The notes below the pieces were generated by a model, which saw only the letters and a list, made by a program, of their open reading frames with translations, was not told the DNA's origin and ran no database searches. From Brevibacillus brevis NBRC 100599 (GTDB lineage: Bacteria > Bacillota > Bacilli > Brevibacillales > Brevibacillaceae), in contig NC_012491.1 in assembly GCF_000010165.1 (NCBI RefSeq), positions 1,606,001 through 1,670,000 on the forward strand: DNA of 64,000 nucleotides. Reading direction: 5' to 3'. Below, one piece after another: positions 17,289 through 25,785 of this stretch. The position numbers and the translations under genes were made by a program. Numbering within the stretch: the first letter of the stretch is position 1; every line of letters begins with the position of its first letter.

Positions 17289-17375
17289 ATGGGAAAAAGG
17301 TTAATTAGGTATACAGAAGAAATAGTAAATACGTATGGCAAGATTGAAAGCATAGCAAGTGACGAGGAGTGTTAA
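17289..17375 (+). CDS. possible 28-residue small protein
   Basis: An ATG at 17289 follows AGAGGAG at 17274-17280 with 8-nt spacing and opens a 28-codon frame (MGKRLIRYTEEIVNTYGKIE...EEC) ending at TAA 17375. It stands alone between a DUF92 gene on the other strand and the SnoaL-like gene. The good ribosome binding site is the only support, and I do not recognise the sequence. Confidence 0.35.
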   Translation: MGKRLIRYTEEIVNTYGKIESIASDEEC

Positions 17376-17448
17376 AAAGTGCAAAAAGTTGGGCATAAAT
17401 AGACGTGTTATACGAACGGGTATCTTGATAAAGAAAGGATGATTGGTT

Positions 17449-17823
17449 ATGGGGACTATTCTCAAAGAGAATGCGGTGTCGTTCTTGCAACTGGTAGCGT
17501 CGGGGAATGTGCGAGAAGCATACCAAAGATACGCGGGTCCGAATTTCCGCCACCATAATCCCTTTTTCCGTGGCGATGCTCATTCTCTCATGCTCGCAAT
17601 GGAAGAGAACGCCGCAAAGAATCCGCATAAGATTCTCGAAGTGAAACGTGCCATCGAAGAGGGGAATATCGTTGCCGTTCATTCTCATGTGAAGCAAAAC
17701 CAAGAGGATCTTGGGGGAGCTGTGGTTCATATCTTCCGTTTCCATAACGACCAAATCGTCGAATTGTGGGATGTAGGCCAACCTATACCGGCTGATTCCC
17801 CCAATGAGAATGGAATGTTCTAA
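17449..17823 (+). CDS. SnoaL-like (NTF2 fold) protein
   Basis: This 124-residue protein has the small alpha+beta barrel pattern of SnoaL-like polyketide cyclases: YAGPNFRHHNPFFRGDAHSL, then AIEEGNIVAVHSHVKQ and IFRFHNDQIVELWDVGQPIP at the C-terminus. These proteins often act as isomerases, cyclases or hydrolases, but the fold is used widely. ATG 17449 has AAAGGATG upstream. It appears to be transcribed alone. No substrate can be read. Confidence 0.82.
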   Translation: MGTILKENAVSFLQLVASGNVREAYQRYAGPNFRHHNPFFRGDAHSLMLAMEENAAKNPHKILEVKRAIEEGNIVAVHSHVKQNQEDLGGAVVHIFRFHNDQIVELWDVGQPIPADSPNENGMF

Positions 17824-17864
17824 AACACGAAGTACGGCAGCCAGTGAATTTGGCTGCCGGTTGT

Positions 17865-18575
17865 TTAACTATAGAGGGTCATTTCCTTCTGATGGATATC
17901 TAGCACTTCCATTTTCACCATACCGCCAAGATGAAGTGGCACGAGATCAGACAATTCTTTTAGCGCCATATGGAATTCATCGATTCTTGTTTCATCTACT
18001 AATTCCATACAGAGGAATGCATTTTTCGTGTTTTCTGTTAGCATCGTCCTCTGGGCTTCCCGCCAATTCCAGCATCTGCATATGGCACCTTCATCATCTT
18101 TATAAACAATTTCCCCTTCATAGGGCGAAGCATTTTCATCCTGTCCCAATGGGAGAAACGGTTCGTTGCCATTTGCTTGCGTTAGCCGAATATCGCCTAC
18201 AAAAGTGTCGATATCTTCTCCACCACAGGGAAATCCATAACGCAAGGAAATGGAATTATAGATGTCAACAAGCGGGTTTATGGTTCCGATCGGATTGCCA
18301 TTTTTCACTCTTTTTAATAAAGCTTCAATGGAACACCTTGCCCCTTTCTTGGTCTTGAATTTCTGAAAAGCTTCTCGCCAAACGGAAATGACAGGATTAC
18401 TGCTAAATTCCTCCAGGCGTAAAAATTTGTGTGCTTCTTTTTCTGCCTCCCGCAGTAGCTTCTCGTATTTTTCAACGTCCCTACTTGAATTATCAATCCC
18501 TTGGCATATCACGATGCCTATTTTTGCATGCGGAAATAACGACCAAAAATCATCTTCTACGATAAATCTGGACAT
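17865..18575 (-). CDS. B3/B4 domain protein
   Basis: This 236-residue stand-alone protein matches the B3/B4 domain of the phenylalanyl-tRNA synthetase beta subunit. The middle holds the typical NPLVDIYNSISLRYGFPCGGEDID block and a later CRCWNWREAQRTMLTENTKN stretch. Stand-alone B3/B4 proteins may bind or edit aminoacylated tRNA or free amino acids, and their role is not settled. It may be transcribed with the LysE-family gene upstream on the same strand (28 bp beyond). Confidence 0.82.
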   Translation of the reverse strand: MSRFIVEDDFWSLFPHAKIGIVICQGIDNSSRDVEKYEKLLREAEKEAHKFLRLEEFSSNPVISVWREAFQKFKTKKGARCSIEALLKRVKNGNPIGTINPLVDIYNSISLRYGFPCGGEDIDTFVGDIRLTQANGNEPFLPLGQDENASPYEGEIVYKDDEGAICRCWNWREAQRTMLTENTKNAFLCMELVDETRIDEFHMALKELSDLVPLHLGGMVKMEVLDIHQKEMTLYS

Positions 18576-18603
18576 AACCTATCTCTCCGTTTCATTTCAT
18601 TGA

Positions 18604-19242
18604 TTATGTTTTGGAGGGGCTCGCAAAGGCGGAGAAAATCCCGAGAGCAATATAGAAATAACCAGTGACGCGATTCATTACCTTTGAACTCGTTGTACTA
18701 CCCACAATCCGCTTTCTCATACTTGCTGCGAGAACGGCATACAGACCATCGCTAATAAAAGCGAGGATAATAAATATCGTTCCTAACAGCAAAAATTGAA
18801 CGGTGACTGACCCAGCAGTAGGTGCGATAAATTGCGGAAAGAAGGCTAAAAAGAAGAGTGCTGTCTTGGGGTTCATTACCTCCACAAGCGCTGATTCGTA
18901 AAAAATCTTTCGTAATTTTTTGCGAGGGGCTTTTGGAATTTCGGAAGTAGTGCTATCAGATTTTGAAAATAATGTCTTGCACCCTAAATAGATAAGATAA
19001 GCAGCGCCCAAGTATTTTACGATATGGAAGGCTGTTGCTGATGTCATAAGGATCGCAGAAACTCCGATTGCTCCAGCTAAAACGTGAACAGAACCACCAA
19101 GAGACACTCCTAGAACTGATACTAGACCTGCTTTTTTCCCTTGATCAATACTTCTTGCCATAATATAGAGCACAGCTGGTCCAGGTATGATTAACAATGT
19201 AGAAGCGGCAACGACAAATAGCCAAATAGTTGAAAACTCCAT
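18604..19242 (-). CDS. LysE/RhtB-family amino acid exporter
   Basis: This 212-residue membrane protein has the LysE-family N-terminus PGPAVLYIMARSIDQGKKAGLVSVLG and about six membrane helices. It should export an amino acid or derivative. ATG 19242 is chosen because AAGGAG lies at good spacing; a TTG at 19251 would abut that site. It lies downstream of the PaiB-like gene on the same strand, so the two may form an operon under the divergent MocR regulator. Confidence 0.85.
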   Translation of the reverse strand: MEFSTIWLFVVAASTLLIIPGPAVLYIMARSIDQGKKAGLVSVLGVSLGGSVHVLAGAIGVSAILMTSATAFHIVKYLGAAYLIYLGCKTLFSKSDSTTSEIPKAPRKKLRKIFYESALVEVMNPKTALFFLAFFPQFIAPTAGSVTVQFLLLGTIFIILAFISDGLYAVLAASMRKRIVGSTTSSKVMNRVTGYFYIALGIFSAFASPSKT

Positions 19243-19275
19243 AAGAAGCAACTCCTTGTTGTATCTATAGGCTGA

Positions 19276-19899
19276 TCACTTGAATAACTCTTTTCGTTGC
19301 TCACGCATCCACTGAGCAACCTGAATTTCCTCTTGATCCTTTGATTTTTCAAGCTCTGTCACAATTGATTGATAATCGGTGTTGTTGCGATTTTGGCTCA
19401 TTTTGGCTGCCCCTTGGATCGAGGTGATTTCAATTTCAAAACCAACGATTCCTTTCATTTCTCTCTCAAGCAATTCAGGATCAAATGTCTCCCAGAGCCG
19501 ACCATTTTCTCGGTGAGATTCATAGTGTGTCAGCATCGTATCCAAAGCCGACTTGAGTTCATCCTTCGTGAGAATACGTGCTGTCCCATACGCATGTACA
19601 GCGAGATAGTCCCATGTGGGAACCTGTTCACTCTCATACCAGCTTGACGAAATATAAGCGTGCGGTCCTTGAAAAATCAGCAAAACATCTCTATCGTTAT
19701 CCAACGTTTTTTTCTGCATGTTTCCGTATGCGATGTGCCCAGTCGCATAGATTTTCCCGTCCTCTTCACGAATTTCCAACGGGATATGTGTAGCCAACGG
19801 GCGATGTTCATCAACCGTAATCAATAGGGCAAACGGGTTAGCCTTCATCATCTGAACGGCCTCATCATGTTCCATACGATATAGCTTAGGAATGTACAT
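19276..19899 (-). CDS. PaiB-family FMN-binding protein
   Basis: This 207-residue protein matches the PaiB family (flavin-reductase-like split barrel). It begins MYIPKLYRMEHDEAVQMMKANPFALLITV, continues with the THIPLEIREEDGKIYATGHIA strand pair, and includes SSSWYESEQVPTWDYLAVHAYG. Family members were first described as negative regulators of protease production in Bacillus, while the fold suggests FMN binding. The start at 19899 has AAAGGATGG upstream. It is divergent from a MocR-type regulator. Confidence 0.85.
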   Translation of the reverse strand: MYIPKLYRMEHDEAVQMMKANPFALLITVDEHRPLATHIPLEIREEDGKIYATGHIAYGNMQKKTLDNDRDVLLIFQGPHAYISSSWYESEQVPTWDYLAVHAYGTARILTKDELKSALDTMLTHYESHRENGRLWETFDPELLEREMKGIVGFEIEITSIQGAAKMSQNRNNTDYQSIVTELEKSKDQEEIQVAQWMREQRKELFK

Positions 19900-19938
19900 A
19901 GTAACCATCCTTTCAACTTGTATTTGAACCAAGCTTAT

Positions 19939-19975
19939 GATACAAACTGACATAAAAAAAGATACAATAACAAAC
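19939..19975. promoter_or_regulatory. candidate MocR operator
   Basis: GATACAA occurs twice in the same orientation, at 19939 and 19961 (22 bp apart), between the divergent PaiB-like and MocR genes. Known MocR regulators such as GabR bind direct repeats of this kind. Confidence 0.45.
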
Positions 19976-20002
19976 AAATATACATGTCAGAAGGGTTTCA
20001 AA

Positions 20003-21412
20003 ATGAAAAATACCATTTTTACATTCAAGGATAGCTCTCCTAAATACAAACAAATCTATGAGAAATTTAAATCATTTATTGAACAAGGCGACATAAAGGC
20101 GGATGAGCCATTGCCCTCCATTCGTCAACTCGCAGATTCCTTACATGTAAGCCGTAATACAACATTAATGGCGTATGAACAGCTTGTTGCGGAAGGGTAT
20201 ATTCGTGGAGAAGGCCGAAAAGGTTATTTTGTGAATGAGTTAGAGCCCGTTTTATTTCATGAGGCCCGTAGCTCTTCTGCTCACAAGCAAACAGAGCCGG
20301 TACCCTCTGTTCGCATTGATTTTCGCGCTGACGTTGTCGATCAATCGCATTTCCCTTTAAAAACGTGGCGGAGGATTTCGAATCAGGTATTGATGGAAAA
20401 GGACAGCTTTCGGTACGGGGAACCTTTTGGTGAATGGGGCCTGCGTGAGCAGATTGCAGCCTATTTACTCCAGTCTCGTGGGGTGAGAACAGAACCAGAT
20501 GCCATCATTATCGGCAGTAGTACACAACAAATGCTGGTGTATCTCGGTCTTGTCCTGAAACATGATTTTTCTAGCGTGATTGTGGAGGACCCTGGTTATG
20601 ATGGAGCTAGGAAAGCTTTTCAATTAAATCGTTTTACACTGGAAACGTTACCCGTTTATGAGACAGGTGCTGATTTTTCACACCTGGAACAAATGAAATC
20701 ACGGTTGATTTATGTGGCGCCATCCCATCACAGTCCATATGGGGTAAGTATGCCCATTCAGCAAAGGCACGCACTCATCCATTGGGCAAAAAATAGACAA
20801 GGCTATATTATCGAAGACGATTATGATAGTGAATACCGCTATACCCAACAGCCATTTCCGGCTCTCGCTTCCATCGATTCAACGAGGGTTATTTATCTCG
20901 GAAACTTCTCGAAGTGCTTTCTGCCAGGAATTCGTTTAAGTTATATGGTATTGCCACAGCCACTGATCAGCTGTTATAAAAATCAATTCGCACATTTCGA
21001 GAGCACCACTTCACTCCTTAGCCAATTTGCCATGGCGAAATTTATGGAAGAAGGGGAATGGAATCGCCATATTAAACGCATGCGTCTTGTCTATAAACGA
21101 AAAATGCAGCATTTCGTTAGTGAGTTAAGGAAGTACTTCACACACCATATTTCAATCATTGGGGAGCAGTCTGGTTTGTACGTATTAGTCAAAGTACACC
21201 TGGAGCGTTCAGAAGAATGGCTCATTCAACAAGCGTCCCTTCAGGGAGTTAAAGTCTATCCGACTTCACTCTTCTTCATTAAAAACAAAACCGATCACCC
21301 AATCGTCAGACTTGGTTTCAGTAATTTATCAACTGATGAAATTCAGCTTGGTGTAAAGCTCTTAACTAAGGCTTGGTTACAAAATGACGGGTTCAATAGC
21401 TCAAGCTTTTAG
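20003..21412 (+). CDS. MocR-type regulator (GntR HTH plus aminotransferase domain)
   Basis: This 469-residue fusion has a GntR-type winged helix at residues 10-75 (PLPSIRQLADSLHVSRNTTLMAYEQL) and a fold-type I aminotransferase domain. The PLP-binding lysine lies in YLGNFSKCFLPGIRLSYMV, and the aspartate in IIEDDYDSEYRY. Such regulators sense PLP with an amino compound. ATG 20003 has AGAAGGG upstream. It probably controls the divergent paiB-like and lysE-like genes. The cofactor-binding residues appear intact. Confidence 0.88.
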   Translation: MKNTIFTFKDSSPKYKQIYEKFKSFIEQGDIKADEPLPSIRQLADSLHVSRNTTLMAYEQLVAEGYIRGEGRKGYFVNELEPVLFHEARSSSAHKQTEPVPSVRIDFRADVVDQSHFPLKTWRRISNQVLMEKDSFRYGEPFGEWGLREQIAAYLLQSRGVRTEPDAIIIGSSTQQMLVYLGLVLKHDFSSVIVEDPGYDGARKAFQLNRFTLETLPVYETGADFSHLEQMKSRLIYVAPSHHSPYGVSMPIQQRHALIHWAKNRQGYIIEDDYDSEYRYTQQPFPALASIDSTRVIYLGNFSKCFLPGIRLSYMVLPQPLISCYKNQFAHFESTTSLLSQFAMAKFMEEGEWNRHIKRMRLVYKRKMQHFVSELRKYFTHHISIIGEQSGLYVLVKVHLERSEEWLIQQASLQGVKVYPTSLFFIKNKTDHPIVRLGFSNLSTDEIQLGVKLLTKAWLQNDGFNSSSF

Positions 21413-21425
21413 TCGCGAACAAACA

Positions 21426-21652
21426 CCCAAGCTGGCAAGAGAAAAAAGAAGAAATAAGCGAAAGTCTTTGGGATACCAGCCGAAGCGCAATGGAAAAAAA
21501 GAAACCTGCCTTTAGCGTCCACCTCTGAAATACTTCGCAGAGGCGCGACTTTGGACGCGGGTTTCTTTTTTTCCATGGAGCTGGGCAGGGATGACCCCAT
21601 AGGAGGTAGCCCAAGAACTTGAGCGTTTTCTTCTTTTTTCTCCTCACCACCC
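21426..21652 (-). repeat. long palindromic repeat, copy A
   Basis: An imperfect palindrome of about 225 bp. The outer arms GAGAAAAAAGAAGAAA (21439-21454) and 21627-21642 are exact complements. The inner arms TGGAAAAAAAGAAAC (21491-21505) and 21561-21575 are exact too, with a further GCGTCCA/TGGACGC and CCTCTG/CAGAGG stem inside. It fills the space between the MocR gene and the end of amidohydrolase 4. Confidence 0.75.
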
Positions 21653-21721
21653 AAGGCTCGATTTAAACCCAAAGAAAAAAGGCTCCCCTGAAAAATCAGC
21701 GAAGCCCTCGTATCTAACTGG

Positions 21722-22963
21722 CTACTTTGTTTCTCCCATTCTCTCCAAAGCACCATGCACAATTTTCCCTTTAAACATAACAGCAGCCCGACGAGATTTT
21801 CTCGCAATCGCTTCCGCAGAGCAGGAGCTTTCTGCAAACACGATGCTCGCCTCGTCGCCAACCTTTGGCCATGCACGGTTGCCATCTTTATCGAGCGTTG
21901 TTTTTCCTCCGGTGATGAAGTACAACGATTGCACCAATGATATCTCATCGACCCAACGGTAGCGTTCAACCAGACGGTTTAGCTTATCCAGCATATCGCC
22001 TGTACCATATGGCGACCACGAATCGTAGAACCCATCATAACCAAGTGCGACTTGTACACCTTTGGCATGAAGCATCGGAACAGGTGGCATTGCACGATTA
22101 ATCGGAACGGTTGTCATGATCATCGTTCCCAGCTGGGACAATCGATCTGCCATGTCCGAGGACTCCTCCATCGACACATCTCCGAGCGCAAAGGCATGAC
22201 TGATTGCCAAACGGTTCTGCCAGCCAGCTTCCTCGGTTAGATCAAGCAGTCTTTTGATCGTATAAAAGCCGAGTGTCCCCGGATCATGCAGGTGAATATC
22301 GACATCTGCATCTGCTTCCACCGCAATGTCCATCATTTCACGCAAGGAGCCTTCCAATTCATTATCAATCCCAGCCGGGTCCAAGCCCCCAACCAGTGTA
22401 GCGCCTTCCTTCATCGCTTGTCTCATCAAGGAGCTTGCTTGTGTGCGCAACAGCCCCTGCTGCGGGAAAGCAACGATTTCATACGTCAGACGATCACTGT
22501 ACTCTTCTAGTGCTGCACGCACACCCTCTAGGTTTTTCAGCCCGATGTATGGATCGATGTTCACGTGTGTGCGCACATGTGTGGCACCGCCTTTAATATG
22601 GAGCTGGAGCATCGCTTGAGCACGCTCTTTGGTCGTTCCCGTCATCAGCGGCATTTCTTTTGCTTCGAACTCCAAGCGATCGATCAGTTTTTTCGGAGGG
22701 AGGCAGGATTTCCAGGTTGCGCCTGCATACGTTTTATCCAGATGATTATGCTTTTCAACAAAAGAGGGGAGGGCCAATAAACCTTTTGCATCTTCTTGTG
22801 GTAAAGGGGTGTCGAGTGGTTCGGTCGCGGATACGATCTCTGCGATTTTGCCGTCTTCGATTTTTAAATGACAGATCTCCGAGATTGTGTGAAAGACACC
22901 GTCGTCTCCTGTTTCAAATCCTTTATCGAGACGGACGTTGGTTAACCAAAAAGCTTGTATCAC
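21722..22963 (-). CDS. CodA-like amidohydrolase, paralog 4
   Basis: This 413-residue paralog is encoded alone on the minus strand. It keeps the two metal histidines in KHNHLDK (72 and 74), AFPQ, HLHDPG, the later SHA histidine and an aspartate in GYDGFYDSWSPYG. Between the metal motif and helix 1 it reads TYAGATWKSCLPP, where the other copies have GGPWKA or GEPWRA. It is divergent from the TrzA-like gene at 23247, with separate repeat-array promoters for each between them. Confidence 0.87.
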   Translation of the reverse strand: MIQAFWLTNVRLDKGFETGDDGVFHTISEICHLKIEDGKIAEIVSATEPLDTPLPQEDAKGLLALPSFVEKHNHLDKTYAGATWKSCLPPKKLIDRLEFEAKEMPLMTGTTKERAQAMLQLHIKGGATHVRTHVNIDPYIGLKNLEGVRAALEEYSDRLTYEIVAFPQQGLLRTQASSLMRQAMKEGATLVGGLDPAGIDNELEGSLREMMDIAVEADADVDIHLHDPGTLGFYTIKRLLDLTEEAGWQNRLAISHAFALGDVSMEESSDMADRLSQLGTMIMTTVPINRAMPPVPMLHAKGVQVALGYDGFYDSWSPYGTGDMLDKLNRLVERYRWVDEISLVQSLYFITGGKTTLDKDGNRAWPKVGDEASIVFAESSCSAEAIARKSRRAAVMFKGKIVHGALERMGETK

Positions 22964-23028
22964 TAGAAATCAGCCCTTTCTCTATCTTGCAAGTAGTGGA
23001 TGAGAGTTCGGTCTAGCTGTCTCTCTTA

Positions 23029-23091
23029 ATTGTAGTGAATATTTTGAACAAGGGTTTTCATCTTTTTTACTAGTTTTTGCATGATCTTTAC
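23029..23091 (-). promoter_or_regulatory. 21-bp repeat-array promoter of amidohydrolase 4
   Basis: On the minus strand, GTAAAGATCATGCAAAA starts at 23091 and GTAAAAAAGATGAAAA at 23070 (21 bp apart). The -10 box TACAAT is at 23034-23029, 36 bp after the start of the last repeat. Confidence 0.75.
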
Positions 23092-23126
23092 GTATTGTAT
23101 GGAATCTTGCCTGTTTTCGAAAAGGA

Positions 23127-23189
23127 GTAAAGATTGTGCAAATACACGTAAAGGTTTTGAAACAAATTTTACAGAATATTTCCTATAAT
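23127..23189 (+). promoter_or_regulatory. 21-bp repeat-array promoter of the TrzA-like gene
   Basis: GTAAAGATTGTGCAAAT starts at 23127 and GTAAAGGTTTTGAAAC at 23148 (21 bp apart). A perfect -10 TATAAT lies at 23184-23189, 36 bp after the last repeat starts. No -35 is visible. Confidence 0.78.
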
Positions 23190-23246
23190 AACGAAGGATA
23201 CAACCGAGTGGAGAGGTCGGAACGAAAAAGAGTAGGGAGGATCATC

Positions 23247-24716
23247 ATGAAAAAGAAAATAACCGCAAAATATGTCATCGGTTTTGACGGCGAAGATCAT
23301 GTGATTATCAAAGATGGGGAAGTCGTTTACGAGAATGACACCATTTTGTATGTGGGGCACCATTTTGATGGCGAGGTAGATGAAGTAATCGATGCGGGCA
23401 ATGCAGTAGTCAGTCCGGGCTTCATTGACCTGAATGCGTTGGGTGATATTGATCACGACATCTTACATTTGGAGCAAGCCTCTGCTCGAAACAAAAACAT
23501 GCTCTGGTCGGAAGACTACTACCGTAAAGGCTACCATGAGGTAATGACCCCTGAGGAAGAGGCATTCAAATCCCTTTACGCCTATAGTCAACTGATTCTA
23601 AATGGAGTAACGACAGCGATGCCGATTACATCCGTTTTCTACAAGCGCTGGGCGGAAACGTATGAGGAGCTGGCAGCCGCAGCTGTTCATGCAGGGCGCT
23701 TGGGATTGCGTATGTACATGGGGCCGAGCTATCAGTCCGGCATGCGTGTTGTGAAGGCAAATGGAGAGATCGAAGTACTGTGGAACGAAGCAGAAGGACA
23801 AGCAGGGCTGGAGCGGGCTGTCCAATTTGTCAAAGATTTCGATGGGGCTCACAACGGACTCATCCGTGGAATGCTGGCACCAGAGCGAATCGAGTCACAG
23901 TCTGTAGAAAACCTGATCAACACAAAGCACTTCAGCGAGGAGCTCGGATGTCCGATCCGTCTGCATGCTGCACAAGGTCTCTATGAATATACGGAAATCC
24001 ATCGTCGTCATAGCAAATCACCGATTCAGTTCCTGAATGAGATCGGCTTCCTCGGGAAGAAAACAGCAATTCCGCACGCACATTTCATTCCAGGCTTTAG
24101 TAAAGCGAAATTCGGTGAGGGAGACGATTTGGCGATCCTGCAAGAGACAGGTACGACCGTGATTCACTGCCCGCTCGTAGTAGGCCGCCACGGTGAGGCT
24201 CTCGAATCGTTTGCCCGTTACAAACGTCGCGGCGTCAACATCGCGATTGGAACCGATACGTTCCCGCCTGACTTCATCCAAAACATTCGCACAGCCAGCA
24301 TGCTGTCTCGGTTGGTGGAAGGCGATGTTACGGATTCCAGCTACGCGGATATTTACCGCGCAGCGACATTGGGCGGCGCACGCTTCCTTGGCAGAGATGA
24401 TCTGGGACGATTGGCACCGGGGGCAAAAGCAGATATCATTGCTATCGATCTGGACGGTTTCCACATGGGTGCGGTTGATGATCCAATCCGTACGATCATC
24501 ACGTGTGGCTCAGGCCGTGATGTGAAGCTCTCCATCATCGCTGGGCGCACCGTGATGAAAGACCGCCTCCTGCCAGGAGTTGATCTGGAAGAGATCAGAG
24601 CGAAAGGACAGCGTTACTTTGACAAAATGCGTCTAGGCTACGTCGAGCGCGACTATCAACAGCTGGGCGAAAAAGAGCTGTTCAAGCCATCTTTCCCAAT
24701 CGTGAGTAAACCATAG
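23247..24716 (+). CDS. TrzA-like amidohydrolase with altered first metal motif
   Basis: This 489-residue protein belongs to the TrzA/SAH-deaminase branch of the amidohydrolases. The N-terminal beta domain leads to PGFIDLNALGDIDHD at residues 57-71, where family members normally have PGFxNxHxH; here the two histidine positions are Asn63 and Leu65. The later metal residues look present: His240 (LHAAQ), His277/His279 (PHAHF) and Asp337 (GTDTFPPD). The protein may bind one metal through a changed ligand set. ATG 23247 has AGGGAGG upstream, and the open frame before it lies in the promoter. It shares the repeat-array promoter of the cluster. Confidence 0.85.
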   Translation: MKKKITAKYVIGFDGEDHVIIKDGEVVYENDTILYVGHHFDGEVDEVIDAGNAVVSPGFIDLNALGDIDHDILHLEQASARNKNMLWSEDYYRKGYHEVMTPEEEAFKSLYAYSQLILNGVTTAMPITSVFYKRWAETYEELAAAAVHAGRLGLRMYMGPSYQSGMRVVKANGEIEVLWNEAEGQAGLERAVQFVKDFDGAHNGLIRGMLAPERIESQSVENLINTKHFSEELGCPIRLHAAQGLYEYTEIHRRHSKSPIQFLNEIGFLGKKTAIPHAHFIPGFSKAKFGEGDDLAILQETGTTVIHCPLVVGRHGEALESFARYKRRGVNIAIGTDTFPPDFIQNIRTASMLSRLVEGDVTDSSYADIYRAATLGGARFLGRDDLGRLAPGAKADIIAIDLDGFHMGAVDDPIRTIITCGSGRDVKLSIIAGRTVMKDRLLPGVDLEEIRAKGQRYFDKMRLGYVERDYQQLGEKELFKPSFPIVSKP

Positions 24717-24730
24717 CTTGAATAAATAGA

Positions 24731-24770
24731 AGAAGCACAATCTGCTAGAAACGGCGGATTGTGCTTTTTC
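24731..24770. terminator. bidirectional terminator
   Basis: AAGCACAATC pairs with GATTGTGCTT between two convergent genes, with A and T runs on the outer sides. Confidence 0.78.
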
Positions 24771-24772
24771 AC

Positions 24773-25555
24773 TTACCGGATGAATCCGCCTTCGGAATGC
24801 ATGATTTGTCCCGTAAGCCACTCCGCTTCGTCACTTGCCAGAAAAGCTACCAGACGCGCTGCATCCTTGGGCTGTCCGACCCGGCCGAATGGAGATTGCT
24901 GCAAAAGGTAATGCTTGATTTCGTCGTTCATCCAGCCAGTATCGGTGGGCCCTGGATTTACAGCGTTGACCGTAATCCCTCTCGTAGCTACTTCGACAGC
25001 AAGTGTCGTCGTTAGGGCATCCACGGCTCCTTTTGTTGCCGCATACGCGATCTCACCGACCATCGGGCCTTTGGACTGACCAGATGTCATGTTGATGATT
25101 CGGCCTCCGCGTTGTTGGGAGAAGCGACGTGCAAATTCCACACTGAGCATTGTGGTTGCCCGCACATTGATGGCATAATGTGCGTCCAAACTAGCGATAT
25201 CCAGCGCCTCGAAGCCGTCATTTGTTGAATGGCAAGCGTTGTTGACGAGGATGCTCGGAGCGCCCAATTGTGCTGCAGCTGCGTCAAGCACCTCTTTGTA
25301 GGCATCAGGCTGTGACAGGTCGATCTCGATCCCGGCACATCTGACTCCGTAGCATTTGATCTCTTCCTGCAAGATGGCGGGTTCATCCTTTTGAATCCCA
25401 TGCGTCATGGATTGGTCATAGGCGGTCCAATACGTATGGAAAATATCGGCTCCGTGTGAGGCAAGCATTTTACAAATAGCAGCCCCAATCCCTTGAAGGC
25501 GGCTGGCTCCTGTTACTATGGCAATTTTTCCGTGCAAGCGAAGGTGCGTGGTCAT
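24773..25555 (-). CDS. SDR-family oxidoreductase (FabG-like)
   Basis: This 260-residue short-chain dehydrogenase/reductase has the nucleotide motif TGASRLQGIG at residues 15-24, the structural NNACH, the catalytic Ser in TSGQSKG and Tyr-x3-Lys in YAATKGA. The glycine-rich loop has an extra LQ, seen in some YvaG-like members. It should reduce a keto group or oxidise an alcohol with NAD(P); the substrate is unknown. Its promoter region lacks the 21-bp array, so it is probably not part of the amidohydrolase regulon despite its position. Confidence 0.86.
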   Translation of the reverse strand: MTTHLRLHGKIAIVTGASRLQGIGAAICKMLASHGADIFHTYWTAYDQSMTHGIQKDEPAILQEEIKCYGVRCAGIEIDLSQPDAYKEVLDAAAAQLGAPSILVNNACHSTNDGFEALDIASLDAHYAINVRATTMLSVEFARRFSQQRGGRIINMTSGQSKGPMVGEIAYAATKGAVDALTTTLAVEVATRGITVNAVNPGPTDTGWMNDEIKHYLLQQSPFGRVGQPKDAARLVAFLASDEAEWLTGQIMHSEGGFIR

Positions 25556-25785
25556 ACATATCCCTCCTCATTCTGTCGCTATCCATTCCTTTCGGGATAC
25601 CTATTCCTTTCATCCTGCCTGGCGAAGAAAAAAATCAATCACGAAATTTTTGCGAAGTTTTCGCTAAATAACCAGAAATTATAGAGGAAGGACAAACTTA
25701 CGCTGGAAATCATGCAAAATTGTTGCTATTTTGTATATATAGGAAGTTTCAAATCGTGGTTTTCATACTAAGGGAGATGTAGAAG

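Noticed and set aside
24773-25555. SDR gene as part of the amidohydrolase regulon.
   Set aside because: No 21-bp repeat array lies upstream, and a bidirectional terminator separates it from the TrzA-like gene.
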